Of a stretch of DNA of 64,000 nt, positions 34,544 to 43,503 are shown piece after piece. The stretch comes from an uncultured Alphaproteobacteria bacterium (GTDB lineage Bacteria; Pseudomonadota; Alphaproteobacteria; Micropepsales; Micropepsaceae): NCBI GenBank assembly GCA_902826695.1, contig CADEFU010000007.1, forward strand, positions 1 through 64,000, read 5' to 3'. Numbering within the stretch: position 1 is the stretch's first letter; each line of letters starts with the position of its first letter. The translations under genes were made by a program, and so were the position numbers. The notes under the pieces are model-generated. The model did no database searches. It was not told where the DNA came from and saw only the letters and a list, made by a program, of their open reading frames with translations.

Positions 34544-36046
34544 ATGCCCAAGAAGAAATTCGTGCTCGCGATGATGATGCACGAGACGAACACATTCTCG
34601 CCGCTGCCGACGCCAACCGAATCCTTTGCGCGCAAGGGCGACTTGTCAGGGCCGCTCGCAATAGCGGAGGCGGAAGGCACGAACACCTCGCTCGGCGGCT
34701 TCATCGAGGTTGCACGCAAAGCGGGCGCGGAGTTCACGCTGCCGATGGCGGCGAACGCGCACCCCTCGGGCCTCGTCACAAACGCCGCGTTCGAGCAGAT
34801 GGCGGCCGCGATCGTCGCGGAAGTGGGCAAGGGCTGCGATGCGGTTCTGCTCGCGCTGCACGGCGCGATGGTGACGCAGAGCTACGACGACGGCGAAGGT
34901 GAACTGCTCGCGCGCATCCGCAAGGTGGCCCCGAACGTACCGATCGCCGTCGCGCTCGACTTTCACGCGCAGATGACCGAGGCGATGGTGAGGGGCGCGA
35001 CCGTCATCACCGGCTACCGCACCTATCCGCACATCGATATGGCCGACACCGCGATCCGCGCCGGGCGCACGCTCATGCGCGCGATGGCGGGCGAGGTCGC
35101 GCCGAAGATGGTGTGGGGCAGCCGCCCGCTGATGAGCTCGACCTTGATGCACACGCCCTCGCGCGAGCCGATGAAGACGCTGATGGGCCTCGCCAATGCG
35201 GCGGAAGACGGCGGTCAGGTGCTGAACGCCTCCGTCTTCGGCGGCTTCCCGCAAGCCGACATTCCGCATCTGGCGCTGTCGTCCGTCTTCGTGTGCGACG
35301 GCCGCACCGCCGACGGCGAAGTGATCATGAACCGCATCCTGGATCAGGCGTGGCAGCGCCGCGAAGAGTTCATGTTCCGGCCAGAACCGCTGCGCGATCA
35401 GATCGCGCGCGCGAAGTCGCTGAAAGGCGGGCCCATCGTCATGGCCGATCACGGCGACAACACCGCCTCGGGCGGCACGCAAGACGTGATGAGCGTCATC
35501 GAAGAGGCGATCGCGCAAGGGCTCGAGGACGCCTGCGCCGGCCCGATCTGCGATCCCATCTCCGTCGCGCAGATGATCGACGCGGGCATCGGCGGCACGG
35601 TCAGCTTGGAGCTTGGCGGCAAGACCGACATGCCGGCGATGGGTCTGAAAGGAAAGCCGCTCGCCGTAACCGGCCGCGTAAAATGCATCACCGACGGCGA
35701 GTTCAAGGTGACGGGGCCGATGGCGACGGGCAGCATCGTGCGGCTCGGCCGCACCGCGGTGCTCGACACCGGCCGGATGCTCATCGTCGTGTCGGAACGG
35801 CGCAGCGAGCCCTACGACCTCGGCGTCTTCACCCATTGCGGCATCGACCCGCGCACCAAACGCTATGTCATCATCAAGTCGCGCCAGCATTTCCGTGCCG
35901 GGTTCGAGCCGATCGCCAAGCACATCGTGATGTGCGACGGCGACGGCTGCACCGCCTCAGACTTGAAGCTGTTCGAATACACCCGCATCAAGCGCCCGCT
36001 CTACCCCTTCGACCCCGACATGCGCCTCGGCCGCAACGAGGCGTGA
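34544..36046 (+). CDS. M81-family (MlrC-type) metallopeptidase
   Basis: A 500-residue protein of the MlrC/M81 family. The N-terminal MMMHETNTFSPLPTPTESF and the ALHGAMV and ALDFHAQMTEAM motifs are typical. The C-terminal domain has MADHGDNTASGGTQDVMSVI and GCTASDLK. MlrC proteins were first known from microcystin linear-peptide breakdown, but most relatives have other, unknown substrates. It is cytoplasmic, with no signal peptide. It is possibly co-transcribed with the exported protein upstream. All motifs look intact. Confidence 0.9.
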   Translation: MPKKKFVLAMMMHETNTFSPLPTPTESFARKGDLSGPLAIAEAEGTNTSLGGFIEVARKAGAEFTLPMAANAHPSGLVTNAAFEQMAAAIVAEVGKGCDAVLLALHGAMVTQSYDDGEGELLARIRKVAPNVPIAVALDFHAQMTEAMVRGATVITGYRTYPHIDMADTAIRAGRTLMRAMAGEVAPKMVWGSRPLMSSTLMHTPSREPMKTLMGLANAAEDGGQVLNASVFGGFPQADIPHLALSSVFVCDGRTADGEVIMNRILDQAWQRREEFMFRPEPLRDQIARAKSLKGGPIVMADHGDNTASGGTQDVMSVIEEAIAQGLEDACAGPICDPISVAQMIDAGIGGTVSLELGGKTDMPAMGLKGKPLAVTGRVKCITDGEFKVTGPMATGSIVRLGRTAVLDTGRMLIVVSERRSEPYDLGVFTHCGIDPRTKRYVIIKSRQHFRAGFEPIAKHIVMCDGDGCTASDLKLFEYTRIKRPLYPFDPDMRLGRNEA

Positions 36047-36049
36047 GGT

Positions 36050-36607
36050 TTAGCGAGGTGTGCGGCGCACGTAGTAAATCACCCAAGCGTCCTGCCAGCT
36101 TGCGCCACGGTCGTTGCTGCGCTGCCAGCGCCAGGTGAGACTGTTCGGCGTGATCGCTTCGAAAGCCATGCGCAAGTATGGCGCTCCTTCGTGCAGGCGT
36201 GTGTTCTCAAGCACGAACTTGCCGTCCGCCGTCGGCCCGCCGGTCAGGGCGAAGTAGCCGCCTTGATTGTCCACCCAGCTCTGGCGCCAGAGCTTGGGCG
36301 CTGCATGGTAGGTCGAGACGGAGTGACCGATCAAATGGTCCGTCGAGGGGCCGCCTTCGAAGTGCTCTTGGATCACGCAGTTGCCGAGCTCGTGCGTGAT
36401 CGTGTTCGTTCCGCTCCCCGCCGCTTGACCTGGCGATGCGTCCCAGCGCACATCCCAAACGCCAACCCAAAAGTCGAGCTGCCGGAATTCGGGCGCTGCG
36501 CATTGCGAAGACGTTTTCATGGCGGTATCCGTGGCTGCAGCGGCGTCATGCACGCCGATCGTTAGAGCCATCGCGGCGCAGGCGAAAACGGCGAACTTGA
36601 ACGGCAT
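36050..36607 (-). CDS. Exported DUF1579-like protein
   Basis: A 185-residue exported protein. The signal peptide is MPFKFAVFACAAMALTIGVH. The mature part begins with a LDFWVGVWDVRWDASPGQ motif and continues with ITHELGNCVIQEHFEG, SWVDNQGGYFALTG and the C-terminal LTWRWQRSNDRGASWQ. This is the DUF1579-type beta-barrel (a lipocalin-like calycin shape, family from memory). The ligand is unknown. ATG 36607 is preferred. It is convergent with the M81 gene, with 3 bp between stops. Confidence 0.75.
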   Translation of the reverse strand: MPFKFAVFACAAMALTIGVHDAAAATDTAMKTSSQCAAPEFRQLDFWVGVWDVRWDASPGQAAGSGTNTITHELGNCVIQEHFEGGPSTDHLIGHSVSTYHAAPKLWRQSWVDNQGGYFALTGGPTADGKFVLENTRLHEGAPYLRMAFEAITPNSLTWRWQRSNDRGASWQDAWVIYYVRRTPR

Positions 36608-36740
36608 GCAAATACCCCTGTGTTCCACCTGCGCATCTTGCACGCGCGCGGGAAGCAGCGCCAACACGAAATTGCCGCCGCGCACCGGACCAGTCTGCGA
36701 CGACTCGCGATCGGATCTGGCACGGGCTTCGACCCGCGTC

Positions 36741-37424
36741 CTAGCGGCGCGGGAGCGACAACAGCAGCGCCGGCAAGTCCGCCACGGTCTCGATCAAATG
36801 CGTGTGCGGTGCGTGCGCCAGCGTGCTGCGGCCGTGCGCGCCCGCGCACACGCCGATGTTGAGAGCGACACCGGCTGCGGCGCCCGCTTCGAGGTCAACT
36901 TTCGTGTCGCCGATATTGATCACGCTCCGTGCCTCGGATACGCGCGCAGCCCGCATCGCCGCGCGGATCAGATCGGGCGCCGGCCGGCCGCGGGCGACGT
37001 CGTCACCGCAGACGACGGCGGCGAACCATTCGCGCGGCCAGCGCAACGCGGCGAGCAGGAGATCGGCGATTTGGCGATCGAGCCCGGTGTTGAGCGCGAT
37101 CGCGACATTGTGCTCGCGCAAAAACGAAAACACGCCGTCTGCGCCTTCGGCGGCGGACGCGCCCGCACGATACTCGGCAGAGAGAGCGTCCAAGAAGTGC
37201 CGGTAAATCCTGTCGACAACAGCGGAGTCGTGCGTGGCAAGGAGCCTTTGGATCGCGCTTCGCTTCGAAGCGCCGCGGACGGACTTGATCTCGGCGGGTG
37301 ACGGCGTGATACCCCCCTTTGCCAGAGCTTCGCGAAAAGCCCTTTCGGCCTCGCCTCGATCCTGCACTGTGGTGCCGATCAGGTCGAATACTGCCAGATC
37401 GAAGGCGAAGCTCATGACGCGCAT
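36741..37424 (-). CDS. HAD-superfamily phosphonatase-like hydrolase
   Basis: A 227-residue HAD hydrolase of the phosphonatase-like group. The nucleophile Asp is in AVFDLIGTTVQD (DxIGTT, not the common DxD), and motif III/IV lie in INIGDTKVDLEAGAAAGVAL. The cap domain is the four-helix type (PAEIKSVRGASKRSAIQRLL). Relatives split phosphonates or dephosphorylate small molecules. It may start at ATG 37424 or 37415. It stands after the frameshifted cupin gene in the same direction, 20 bp apart; an earlier operon with the cupin is likely. Confidence 0.85.
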   Translation of the reverse strand: MRVMSFAFDLAVFDLIGTTVQDRGEAERAFREALAKGGITPSPAEIKSVRGASKRSAIQRLLATHDSAVVDRIYRHFLDALSAEYRAGASAAEGADGVFSFLREHNVAIALNTGLDRQIADLLLAALRWPREWFAAVVCGDDVARGRPAPDLIRAAMRAARVSEARSVINIGDTKVDLEAGAAAGVALNIGVCAGAHGRSTLAHAPHTHLIETVADLPALLLSLPRR

Positions 37425-37443
37425 CGTCGGCGACCCTATCGCC

Positions 37444-37910
37444 TCACGCCCCGTGCACGATCACTTTGCTTCCGTCCAGTTTCTGCGCTTCGCACAACGC
37501 GCGGTACACGCCAAGCACCGTCGGCGCGTCGAGCACGCCCGTGATGTTGCCCTTGTCGTCGAGGTTCAGGTTCGCCCCGTAGATCGCAAACCAAACGACC
37601 GTCTCGCCGACCTGGTCTTTCGGCGTCGTCAGCGTATGCACCGAGCCCGCCGGCTCGAACAAATACGACCCCGGAGAATTCACGACGTCGGGATACTCCC
37701 GGTAGAACCAGCGCCCCTTCTCGGTGACGGCAAACACAGCCCCGTGTGCCGATGCGTCTCGATCTCATAGCCCGGCTGAAACCGCGCGCGCAGCACCCAC
37801 AGCCCTTGCGTGAGGTCCACCTGCAGCAGCTGCAGCGCAACCTTCTCGCTCACGGTAACGAACGGCGTGTCGTGGATCCCGATATGCTCGGCCGGTTTGG
37901 GAGGCATCAT
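37444..37910 (-). pseudogene. Frameshifted cupin (2,4'-dihydroxyacetophenone dioxygenase-like)
   Basis: Two overlapping frames together make one cupin protein. The first frame ends with EIETHRHTG and then loses sense; the second continues FAVTEKGRWFYREYPDV. One base is missing at the run of four C at about 37740-37743 (+ strand). Adding one C joins HRHTG to AVFAVTEKGRW in a single frame of roughly 155 codons. The metal-binding pattern H-x-H is in the first part, and PAGSVHTL in the second. The gap may be a real mutation or an error in a homopolymer. The family is inferred from memory of similar cupins. Confidence 0.75.
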
Positions 37911-38024
37911 GGTCGGCAACTCCTTTGCTAAGAACGTGGCAATGACGCAATCAACGCGATCATTGCCTCACGACCCGCCGCCGCGCTAGACCTGACCGCC
38001 AGAAACGGCTCGGAGGCAATGGCC

Positions 38025-38477
38025 ATGATGAAATCCGCACTCGTGTTCGGTGTGTGTGCAAGCTTGTCCCTCGCGCCCGCATTCGCGGCCGATGCTTTGT
38101 CCGCGGCCGACAAGGCGGCGGTCTTCAAGGCGGCGGGCTTCAAGCTGAAGGGCGGCAAACAAGTGCGCTGCGACAACGACGTCGGCGCGTCCTACATGGC
38201 GGGCTTCATTGAAGAGGACGACCTGAACGGCGACGGCACGAACGAAGCCTTCGTGCGCGAGTCGAGTTCGTTCTGCTACGGCAACACGGCCGAAGCGTTC
38301 GTCCTCGTCGCCAAGAACGCGAAAGGCGAATGGACCGCGCTGCTCGACGAAGTCGGCATGGCGAACGTGCTCGCCACGAAAGCCAAGAACGGCTGGAAAG
38401 ACATCGAAGTCGGCGGCCCGGGCATGGGTCCGTTCCCGAAGTTCCGCTACAACGGCAAGAAGTACGTGAAGAAGTAG
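38025..38477 (+). CDS. Exported hypothetical protein with DxNGDG calcium-type loop
   Basis: A 150-residue exported protein with a signal peptide ([20 protein letters not shown]). The mature part includes [20 protein letters not shown], an EF-hand or FG-GAP-like D-x-N-x-D-G loop, then [20 protein letters not shown], and ends in [15 protein letters not shown]. It has two Cys outside the leader. ATG 38025 is preferred for spacing from GGAGG. It precedes the permuted ACP gene by 29 bp on the same strand, so the two may be co-transcribed. No family name is given. Confidence 0.65.
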   Translation: MMKSALVFGVCASLSLAPAFAADALSAADKAAVFKAAGFKLKGGKQVRCDNDVGASYMAGFIEEDDLNGDGTNEAFVRESSSFCYGNTAEAFVLVAKNAKGEWTALLDEVGMANVLATKAKNGWKDIEVGGPGMGPFPKFRYNGKKYVKK

Positions 38478-38506
38478 CGCACGGTGGAGTGCACGAGGAG
38501 CATCCG

Positions 38507-39193
38507 ATGGGGTTGGACTCTGTCGAACTCGTCATGGCCTTCGAAGAGAAGTTCGCCATAACGATACCCGACGAAGACGCGGAGAAGATGGTCACGCCGC
38601 GTCACGTGATCGACTACATCTATGCGCAAGTCCAACACGCGGACGCAGCAACGTGCCTAAGCCAGCGCGCCTTCCATCGAATCCGACGCGCGCTATTGCA
38701 GGAACTCGGGCTTGAACGGCGCGCAGTAAGACCCGCAACGACGCTAGCCTCAATTGTTCCAGTGAGCGACCGACGAAGGATCTGGGCGCGGCTAAAGCAA
38801 GCCGTCGCCGTCGACGAATGGCCCGAACTCTCACGTTCTGCAGAGGTCGCATTTGTCATCGCGGTGTCTTCAATCCTCGTCGGCGCGACAGTCTACGCAG
38901 CGAAACCGCCATTCGCCGGAGTCGCCGCCGCTTTCGCCGCCATCGGCTCATGCGCCCTGCTCATCCGGGCCACGCAACACCTGCGCCTGCACTTTGCGGC
39001 GCAGCTAACTGTCGGCCAACTCGCGGAGTTCATGGTCGCTCGCGGCGCAGCAAACCTGAAACCGGAAAGCGCACCGGGCTGGTCGCGAGAGCAAGTGCGC
39101 GCCGTCGTTCGTGGCATCATCATCGATCACCTGAACGTCGAGCCGACATTCAGCGACGACGCAAGCTTCGTCGACGATCTCGGGGTTGATTGA
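38507..39193 (+). CDS. Acyl-carrier-like membrane protein with permuted ACP halves
   Basis: A 228-residue protein. Residues 1-43 ([20 protein letters not shown] then PDEDAEKMV) are the second half of an acyl carrier protein, starting at the GxDS phosphopantetheine site with Ser5. Residues 193-228 ([18 protein letters not shown] then [18 protein letters not shown]) are the first half, ending just before the Ser. Between them are a helical part ([20 protein letters not shown]) and two transmembrane helices (113-132 and 136-154) with a tight PP turn. Basic flanks put both ends in the cytoplasm, so the halves could pair. ATG 38507 has GAGGAG upstream. The function is unknown. Confidence 0.8.
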   Translation: MGLDSVELVMAFEEKFAITIPDEDAEKMVTPRHVIDYIYAQVQHADAATCLSQRAFHRIRRALLQELGLERRAVRPATTLASIVPVSDRRRIWARLKQAVAVDEWPELSRSAEVAFVIAVSSILVGATVYAAKPPFAGVAAAFAAIGSCALLIRATQHLRLHFAAQLTVGQLAEFMVARGAANLKPESAPGWSREQVRAVVRGIIIDHLNVEPTFSDDASFVDDLGVD

Positions 39194-39303
39194 CCGGAGT
39201 TTCCGGCACACGTGACAAGTGCGAGGGCCGAGCACGTGAACATTCGACTCTCGGCCCGATCCCTGCGCATGATGAGGCCAACACCCACACAGGATCCCCA
39301 CCC

Positions 39304-40263
39304 ATGTCAGCCTTCAACGCGAAATCCACCACCGACGACGTCTTGAGCGGCGTCGACCTCACCGGCAAGCGCGTGCTTGTCACCGGCGCGTCGGCGGGCT
39401 TGGGCGTCGAGACGGCGCGCGCGCTCGTCGCGCATGGGGCAAGCGTTGTCGGCGCGGCTCGCGACCTGGGCAAGGCTCGCGACGCGACCGCTTCCGTCCG
39501 CGCGGCTGTCAAACCGGGCGCCACGTTCGACCTCATCGAACTCGACCTCGCCTCGCTCAAAAGCATACGCGCCGCCACCGACAAGCTCGTAAAGGACGGC
39601 CGCCCGTTCGACGTCGTCATCGCCAACGCGGGCGTCATGGCAACGCCCAAGGGCACCACCGCCGACGGCTTCGAAACGCAGTTCGGCACGAACCACTTGG
39701 GCCACTTCGTGTTCGTCAACCGCATCGCGTCGCTGATCAAACCGGGCGGGCGCCTCGTGAACCTGTCGTCGGCGGGCCACCACCGAGCCGACGTCGATCT
39801 CGACGATCCGAACTTCGAACGAACGCCCTATGTGGAGTTCACCGCCTACGGCCGCTCAAAGACGGCCAACATTCTATTCGCGGTCGAGTTTGACCGCCGC
39901 CATCGCGCCAAGGGCGTGCGCGCAACGGCCGTGCACCCCGGCGGCATCCAAACCGAACTCGGCCGCCATCTGACGCCGGAGATGATTCAGCAGATGCTGG
40001 CTGCGATCAACCAAGGCCGCCCCGCCGGCGCGCCGGCGTTCGAGTTCAAAACGATCCCGCAAGGGGCCGCGACCACGGTGTGGGCCGGCTTCGTCGCCGC
40101 TGCCGACGCTGTCGGCGGCCGCTACTGCGAAGACTGCCACGTCGCCGAGACCAACCAGAACCCCGCCGTGCGCGATGGCGTCCGCCCCTACGCGATCGAC
40201 CCCGAACGCGCCAAGGCGCTCTGGGCGAAAAGCGAAGAGATGGTGGGCGAGAAGTTCGCTTGA
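39304..40263 (+). CDS. Short-chain dehydrogenase/reductase
   Basis: A 319-residue SDR oxidoreductase of the retinol-dehydrogenase/WW-domain-oxidoreductase-like group. The NAD(P) motif is TGASAGLG (residues 27-34), and IANAGVM and LVNLSSAGH follow. The catalytic Tyr182-x-x-x-Lys186 is in YGRSKTAN. The C-terminal part has GGRYCEDCHVAETNQNP and PYAIDPERAKALW, usual for this group. It starts 110 bp after the permuted ACP gene on the same strand. If co-transcribed, the SDR might reduce an acyl group on that carrier (weak inference). Confidence 0.9.
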   Translation: MSAFNAKSTTDDVLSGVDLTGKRVLVTGASAGLGVETARALVAHGASVVGAARDLGKARDATASVRAAVKPGATFDLIELDLASLKSIRAATDKLVKDGRPFDVVIANAGVMATPKGTTADGFETQFGTNHLGHFVFVNRIASLIKPGGRLVNLSSAGHHRADVDLDDPNFERTPYVEFTAYGRSKTANILFAVEFDRRHRAKGVRATAVHPGGIQTELGRHLTPEMIQQMLAAINQGRPAGAPAFEFKTIPQGAATTVWAGFVAAADAVGGRYCEDCHVAETNQNPAVRDGVRPYAIDPERAKALWAKSEEMVGEKFA

Positions 40264-40283
40264 GGTTCTAGCCGCTACCACCG

Positions 40284-41708
40284 CTACCACCGCTGCCGCG
40301 CGACCGCACCAAGCCAGTCGCGCGCACCGGTGAGCCGCACATCGACCGGCACGCCGTCCTTGTTGAATCCGCGTTCCGGCAACTGGTCGGAGGCGGCCAG
40401 CGTCGGCAGCCCCAGAACATGCGTCAGCGCGCCCTGGCCGAACTGGAACATCGCGACGTTCTGATAGTCGATCGACCCGCCGGTGTTCTCGCCGAACACG
40501 CGCACGCGCGGGCTGCGCCGCGCTTCGATCACGAAGGCCTCAGCCGCGCTGACCGAGTAGCGATCGACGAGGATCGCAACCCGCTTGGGGCCGTGGAGCA
40601 CGGTGGCGGGAGCAGGCCGCGCCATCACGTGCGCCGCAACCTCGGGCCGCTCGAACGCCGGCACCAACCGTCCGGGAGACGCCTGCAGACGGCGCACGAA
40701 GTCGGCGTACATCGCCTGCTCGTTGCCCGGCGGCATTTGCCCAAGGATGCGCTCGAAATAGCGAACGATCCGCGGCGAAGAAATCGCCATAGGGTAGGGG
40801 CGGGGCCCGCCGAGTTGGCTGAGCGGCATCGCGTGGTAGTAGGGCTCGAGCATGTAGCCCAAATGCGAGCTACCGCCTTCGTTGCCGCGCAGATCGACGA
40901 TCAGCAGCTCCGCGCGCCGGATTGCCGTGTCGTTGCCCGTTAGAATGCGCGACAGCGCATCGCGATGCTCCGGCGAGAAGGATGGGATGGAAAGCACAAA
41001 GACGCGCGAACCGAACGCCGCGCCACCCGGCGCACGCGGCTTCTCCGGATCGAAGGGCACCGCCGAGTGCACGCCCGGCGCAAGGCGTCCCCATGTGATC
41101 GGCGGCATGTGCAGCAGTTGTCCGTCCCGCTGCAAAGCCGCCGGATATCGAAGCGGTGCGCGATCCGCCGCCCGGTAGAGCGTCGCAAAAATCTCGCCGC
41201 CGCGCATGTCGAAACGCGCCGCGACATCGCCCGCGCTCCACGCGCTGTTGCGTGCGCGCGCAACGACGCCGACAAAGCCCGCACCGTCGCGCGCAACGAC
41301 GATGTCGTAGTCCGGCGCCGCCCACGTTCCGGTGAGCCCGCGCCCGTCGCCCGCGCTTTGCGGCACCGGCCGGCTGTCGCGCCGAAAGGACGCCGCCTCG
41401 GCCGCGCTTGGCTTCGGATCTTCAAGCAGGAACACGTGCGGATCGCCGAAGTAGCTCACAAGGCTCCGCAGCACGAAGGTGCACTCCACCGGCGGCGCCT
41501 GAAGCGCCTCGCGCCGCAACGGCTCGCTCACGGCGCGATAGGCCGCAATCGTATCGTTGCGCCGCGCGATCGCCATCGCGAAACCGACATAGTCTTGCTC
41601 GATCCGTCCGCGCAGTTCGTCGAAGGTAGCCGCACACGATCCATCCGCCCGCGCCGCGCCGGCGGCGGATGTCATCACGATCACTGCGGCGGCAAGTCTG
41701 CGTATCAT
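40284..41708 (-). CDS. Exported S41-family peptidase
   Basis: A 474-residue exported protein with a signal peptide (MIRRLAAAVIVMTSAAGAAR). The C-terminal tail-specific-protease domain has VDLRGNEGGSSHLGYMLEP and DRYSVSAAEAFVIEARR, holding the catalytic Ser. No clear PDZ domain is seen, and the N-terminal 220 residues may be a non-PDZ lid. S41 enzymes cut C-terminal tails in the periplasm. It follows blaR on the minus strand after 90 bp, so it is the likely target gene of the BlaI/BlaR pair. Confidence 0.85.
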   Translation of the reverse strand: MIRRLAAAVIVMTSAAGAARADGSCAATFDELRGRIEQDYVGFAMAIARRNDTIAAYRAVSEPLRREALQAPPVECTFVLRSLVSYFGDPHVFLLEDPKPSAAEAASFRRDSRPVPQSAGDGRGLTGTWAAPDYDIVVARDGAGFVGVVARARNSAWSAGDVAARFDMRGGEIFATLYRAADRAPLRYPAALQRDGQLLHMPPITWGRLAPGVHSAVPFDPEKPRAPGGAAFGSRVFVLSIPSFSPEHRDALSRILTGNDTAIRRAELLIVDLRGNEGGSSHLGYMLEPYYHAMPLSQLGGPRPYPMAISSPRIVRYFERILGQMPPGNEQAMYADFVRRLQASPGRLVPAFERPEVAAHVMARPAPATVLHGPKRVAILVDRYSVSAAEAFVIEARRSPRVRVFGENTGGSIDYQNVAMFQFGQGALTHVLGLPTLAASDQLPERGFNKDGVPVDVRLTGARDWLGAVARQRW

Positions 41709-41798
41709 CTCGAAATCTCCCGATGTCGCACGCAAGCATCCCGGCGCGCCGGAACGGCGCGTGAGAAGGCGTCGGTGAAAATGTGCTGTGGTTAGTTC

Positions 41799-42920
41799 TT
41801 AAGCAGGCCCGGCCTGCCTGCCGGCCTTGTCTTTATGGCGGGGCAGGCCGACGCAAATCAGCGTTCGCAGCGACAAGGTTCCGTAGTCCTCGCGCCAGAA
41901 GTTCCAGCTCCACTGCTCCGCAAGGGCTCGCTTGCACGCCGCCGACCGACGGGCATCGTGCTGCGCGAGTGCGATGGCGCCCTTGCTCTCGCCACTGAGT
42001 GTCACCGGTGCGGCAATCACCTTGGCCGGTCGCGCCAGCCAAACCGCACCGCCCGCAATCAGAGCGCTCGCGACCACGAATGACAGACCCGCGCCGCGCC
42101 GCAGACGGGATGGAGAGACGTTGCCTAGCATCAGAATTCGCTCCTTCAAGGAATAGAACGCCGGTGAACGCCAGGCGCAGCCGGCCGGAACGCAGACCGC
42201 GGGCGCATGGGACTTCAAAATGGCTTCGGCATACGTCCGCCGCGCGGCGCCGCTGCGGGCGAGCACCGCCGCGTCGCAGGCCATCTCTTGATCGGCGCGC
42301 AACGCACGCGCTGCCAAGTGGACCATCGGATTGAACCAGTTGACGGCGCGCACCGCCAACACGGCCGCGTTGACCAACGGATCATGACGGCGCAGGTGCA
42401 TGCGCTCGTGCTCGATGATCATCGCCTGCTCGCTCGGCGAATAGCGTTCGCAAAAATCGCACGGCAGCACGATGACGGGTCTGAGCGCACCCACCACCGC
42501 CGGCCCCGTCGCCGACGAACCCCAAACGGCGCCATCGCCGAACGCGGGCGCCGGCCGCAGCGAGCCCACAGAGACAACATAGTCGCGCTGCCGCCGCACA
42601 AAGAGAGCAAGCGCCCCCGCAAGACCGGCGGCCCAAACGGCTACGAGCGGCATCGAAATCGGCTCCAACGACAAGGACCACGACCCGGCGATTGCTTGCA
42701 GCGGCGCGTCGATCTCCGGCGCGTACGACCACATCGCGGCCACCTGCCGTGCAGGAAGCAGCCACGCGAGCGAAGCGATCGGCGGCACCAGCCACATCGT
42801 ATAGGCAACGCGCGCACCGGCGAGCCGCCGCAACGGGACGCGCAGCGCAAGCACGACAAGGATCGCAATGCACAGCGTCACGTGCGACCACAACAGCAAA
42901 CTCAGCGCATCACTTGCCAT
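41799..42920 (-). CDS. BlaR1/MecR1-type M56 membrane peptidase without penicillin-binding domain
   Basis: A 373-residue M56 membrane metalloprotease. About four transmembrane helices surround the zinc motif HERMH (His171-Glu172 to His175), with the third ligand probably Glu in ADQEMACDAAVLARSGA. A last helix (FVVASALIAGGAVWLA) precedes a short soluble tail. The large extracellular penicillin-binding sensor of classical BlaR1 is missing, so the signal is probably not a beta-lactam. It overlaps the blaI gene by 11 bp. In the family the peptidase is switched on by the signal and inactivates BlaI. Confidence 0.88.
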   Translation of the reverse strand: MASDALSLLLWSHVTLCIAILVVLALRVPLRRLAGARVAYTMWLVPPIASLAWLLPARQVAAMWSYAPEIDAPLQAIAGSWSLSLEPISMPLVAVWAAGLAGALALFVRRQRDYVVSVGSLRPAPAFGDGAVWGSSATGPAVVGALRPVIVLPCDFCERYSPSEQAMIIEHERMHLRRHDPLVNAAVLAVRAVNWFNPMVHLAARALRADQEMACDAAVLARSGAARRTYAEAILKSHAPAVCVPAGCAWRSPAFYSLKERILMLGNVSPSRLRRGAGLSFVVASALIAGGAVWLARPAKVIAAPVTLSGESKGAIALAQHDARRSAACKRALAEQWSWNFWREDYGTLSLRTLICVGLPRHKDKAGRQAGPA

Positions 42921-43278
42921 CGTCGAGTTTCCTCAACAGCCGCTTCAACGCAGCGACATCGTCTTTGCTCAGTTGTTTCGTCTCCGCGAAATGCGACACC
43001 AGCGGTGCAAGACGCCCGTCGAACAGGCGATCGAGCAAACTGCGGCTTTCGTCCTCGACATAGGTCGCCCGCTTGATCAGCGGCGAATAAAGATAGCGCC
43101 GCCCGTCGCGCTCTGCGGCCACGGCCTTCTTCGTGAGCAGCCGGTTCAAGAGCGTCTTGACGGTCTTGTCCGACCAATCCTGCTCGTCCCCGATCGCGGC
43201 CACGATTTCCTCGGCGCTAAGCGGGCTGTTGCGCCACAACGCCTCCATCACCACGCTCTCTGCACTAGAAATACGCAT
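42910..43278 (-). CDS. BlaI/MecI/CopY-family repressor
   Basis: A 122-residue winged-helix repressor with an N-terminal DNA-binding part (AESVVMEALWRNSPLSAEEI, then WSDKTVKTLLNRLLTKKAV) and a C-terminal dimerisation helix region (LFDGRLAPLVSHFAETKQLS). This is the BlaI pattern. It sits before blaR with an 11-bp overlap. Two ATTACA-NN-TGTAAT-type palindromes lie just upstream (43281-43318), the first only 2 bp from the ATG. By analogy it represses its own operon and the S41 gene until BlaR removes it. Confidence 0.92.
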   Translation of the reverse strand: MRISSAESVVMEALWRNSPLSAEEIVAAIGDEQDWSDKTVKTLLNRLLTKKAVAAERDGRRYLYSPLIKRATYVEDESRSLLDRLFDGRLAPLVSHFAETKQLSKDDVAALKRLLRKLDDGK

Positions 43279-43280
43279 CG

Positions 43281-43318
43281 ATTACACCTGTAGTCTATCG
43301 AACAATTACAAGTGTAAT
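43281..43318 (-). promoter_or_regulatory. Two BlaI-type operators
   Basis: ATTACACCTGTAGT (43281-43294) and ATTACAAGTGTAAT (43305-43318) are palindromes with the TACA-NN-TGTA core expected for BlaI/MecI operators. They are centred 24 bp apart, and the first abuts the repressor start codon. They should be the autoregulatory sites of the blaI-blaR-S41 unit. Confidence 0.82.
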
Positions 43319-43503
43319 CACCACGTGTCAAGCGCCCTCCCGCGTTCCGGAACACACGACAAAACCCGAACCCGATCTCAAATTACAAAGTCGGATCGCC
43401 CTTTTGGATGTGAGGTTTTGATCCGCCGCCTTTGCATCTCTTCGCCGATGCGGCATGACTGCGCTCGCACCGATTCCGGCATGAAGGCCAAGGGTTCCTC
43501 CCA

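Noticed and set aside
41799..43278. Beta-lactam resistance operon
   Set aside because: BlaR lacks the penicillin-binding sensor and no beta-lactamase follows. The serine hydrolase at 18978 is too far away to be linked.
43481..43503. ATG at 43481 as the sbtA start
   Set aside because: It is 23 bases from the frame of sbtA and therefore out of frame. The gene must start at TTG 43504 or at a later codon.
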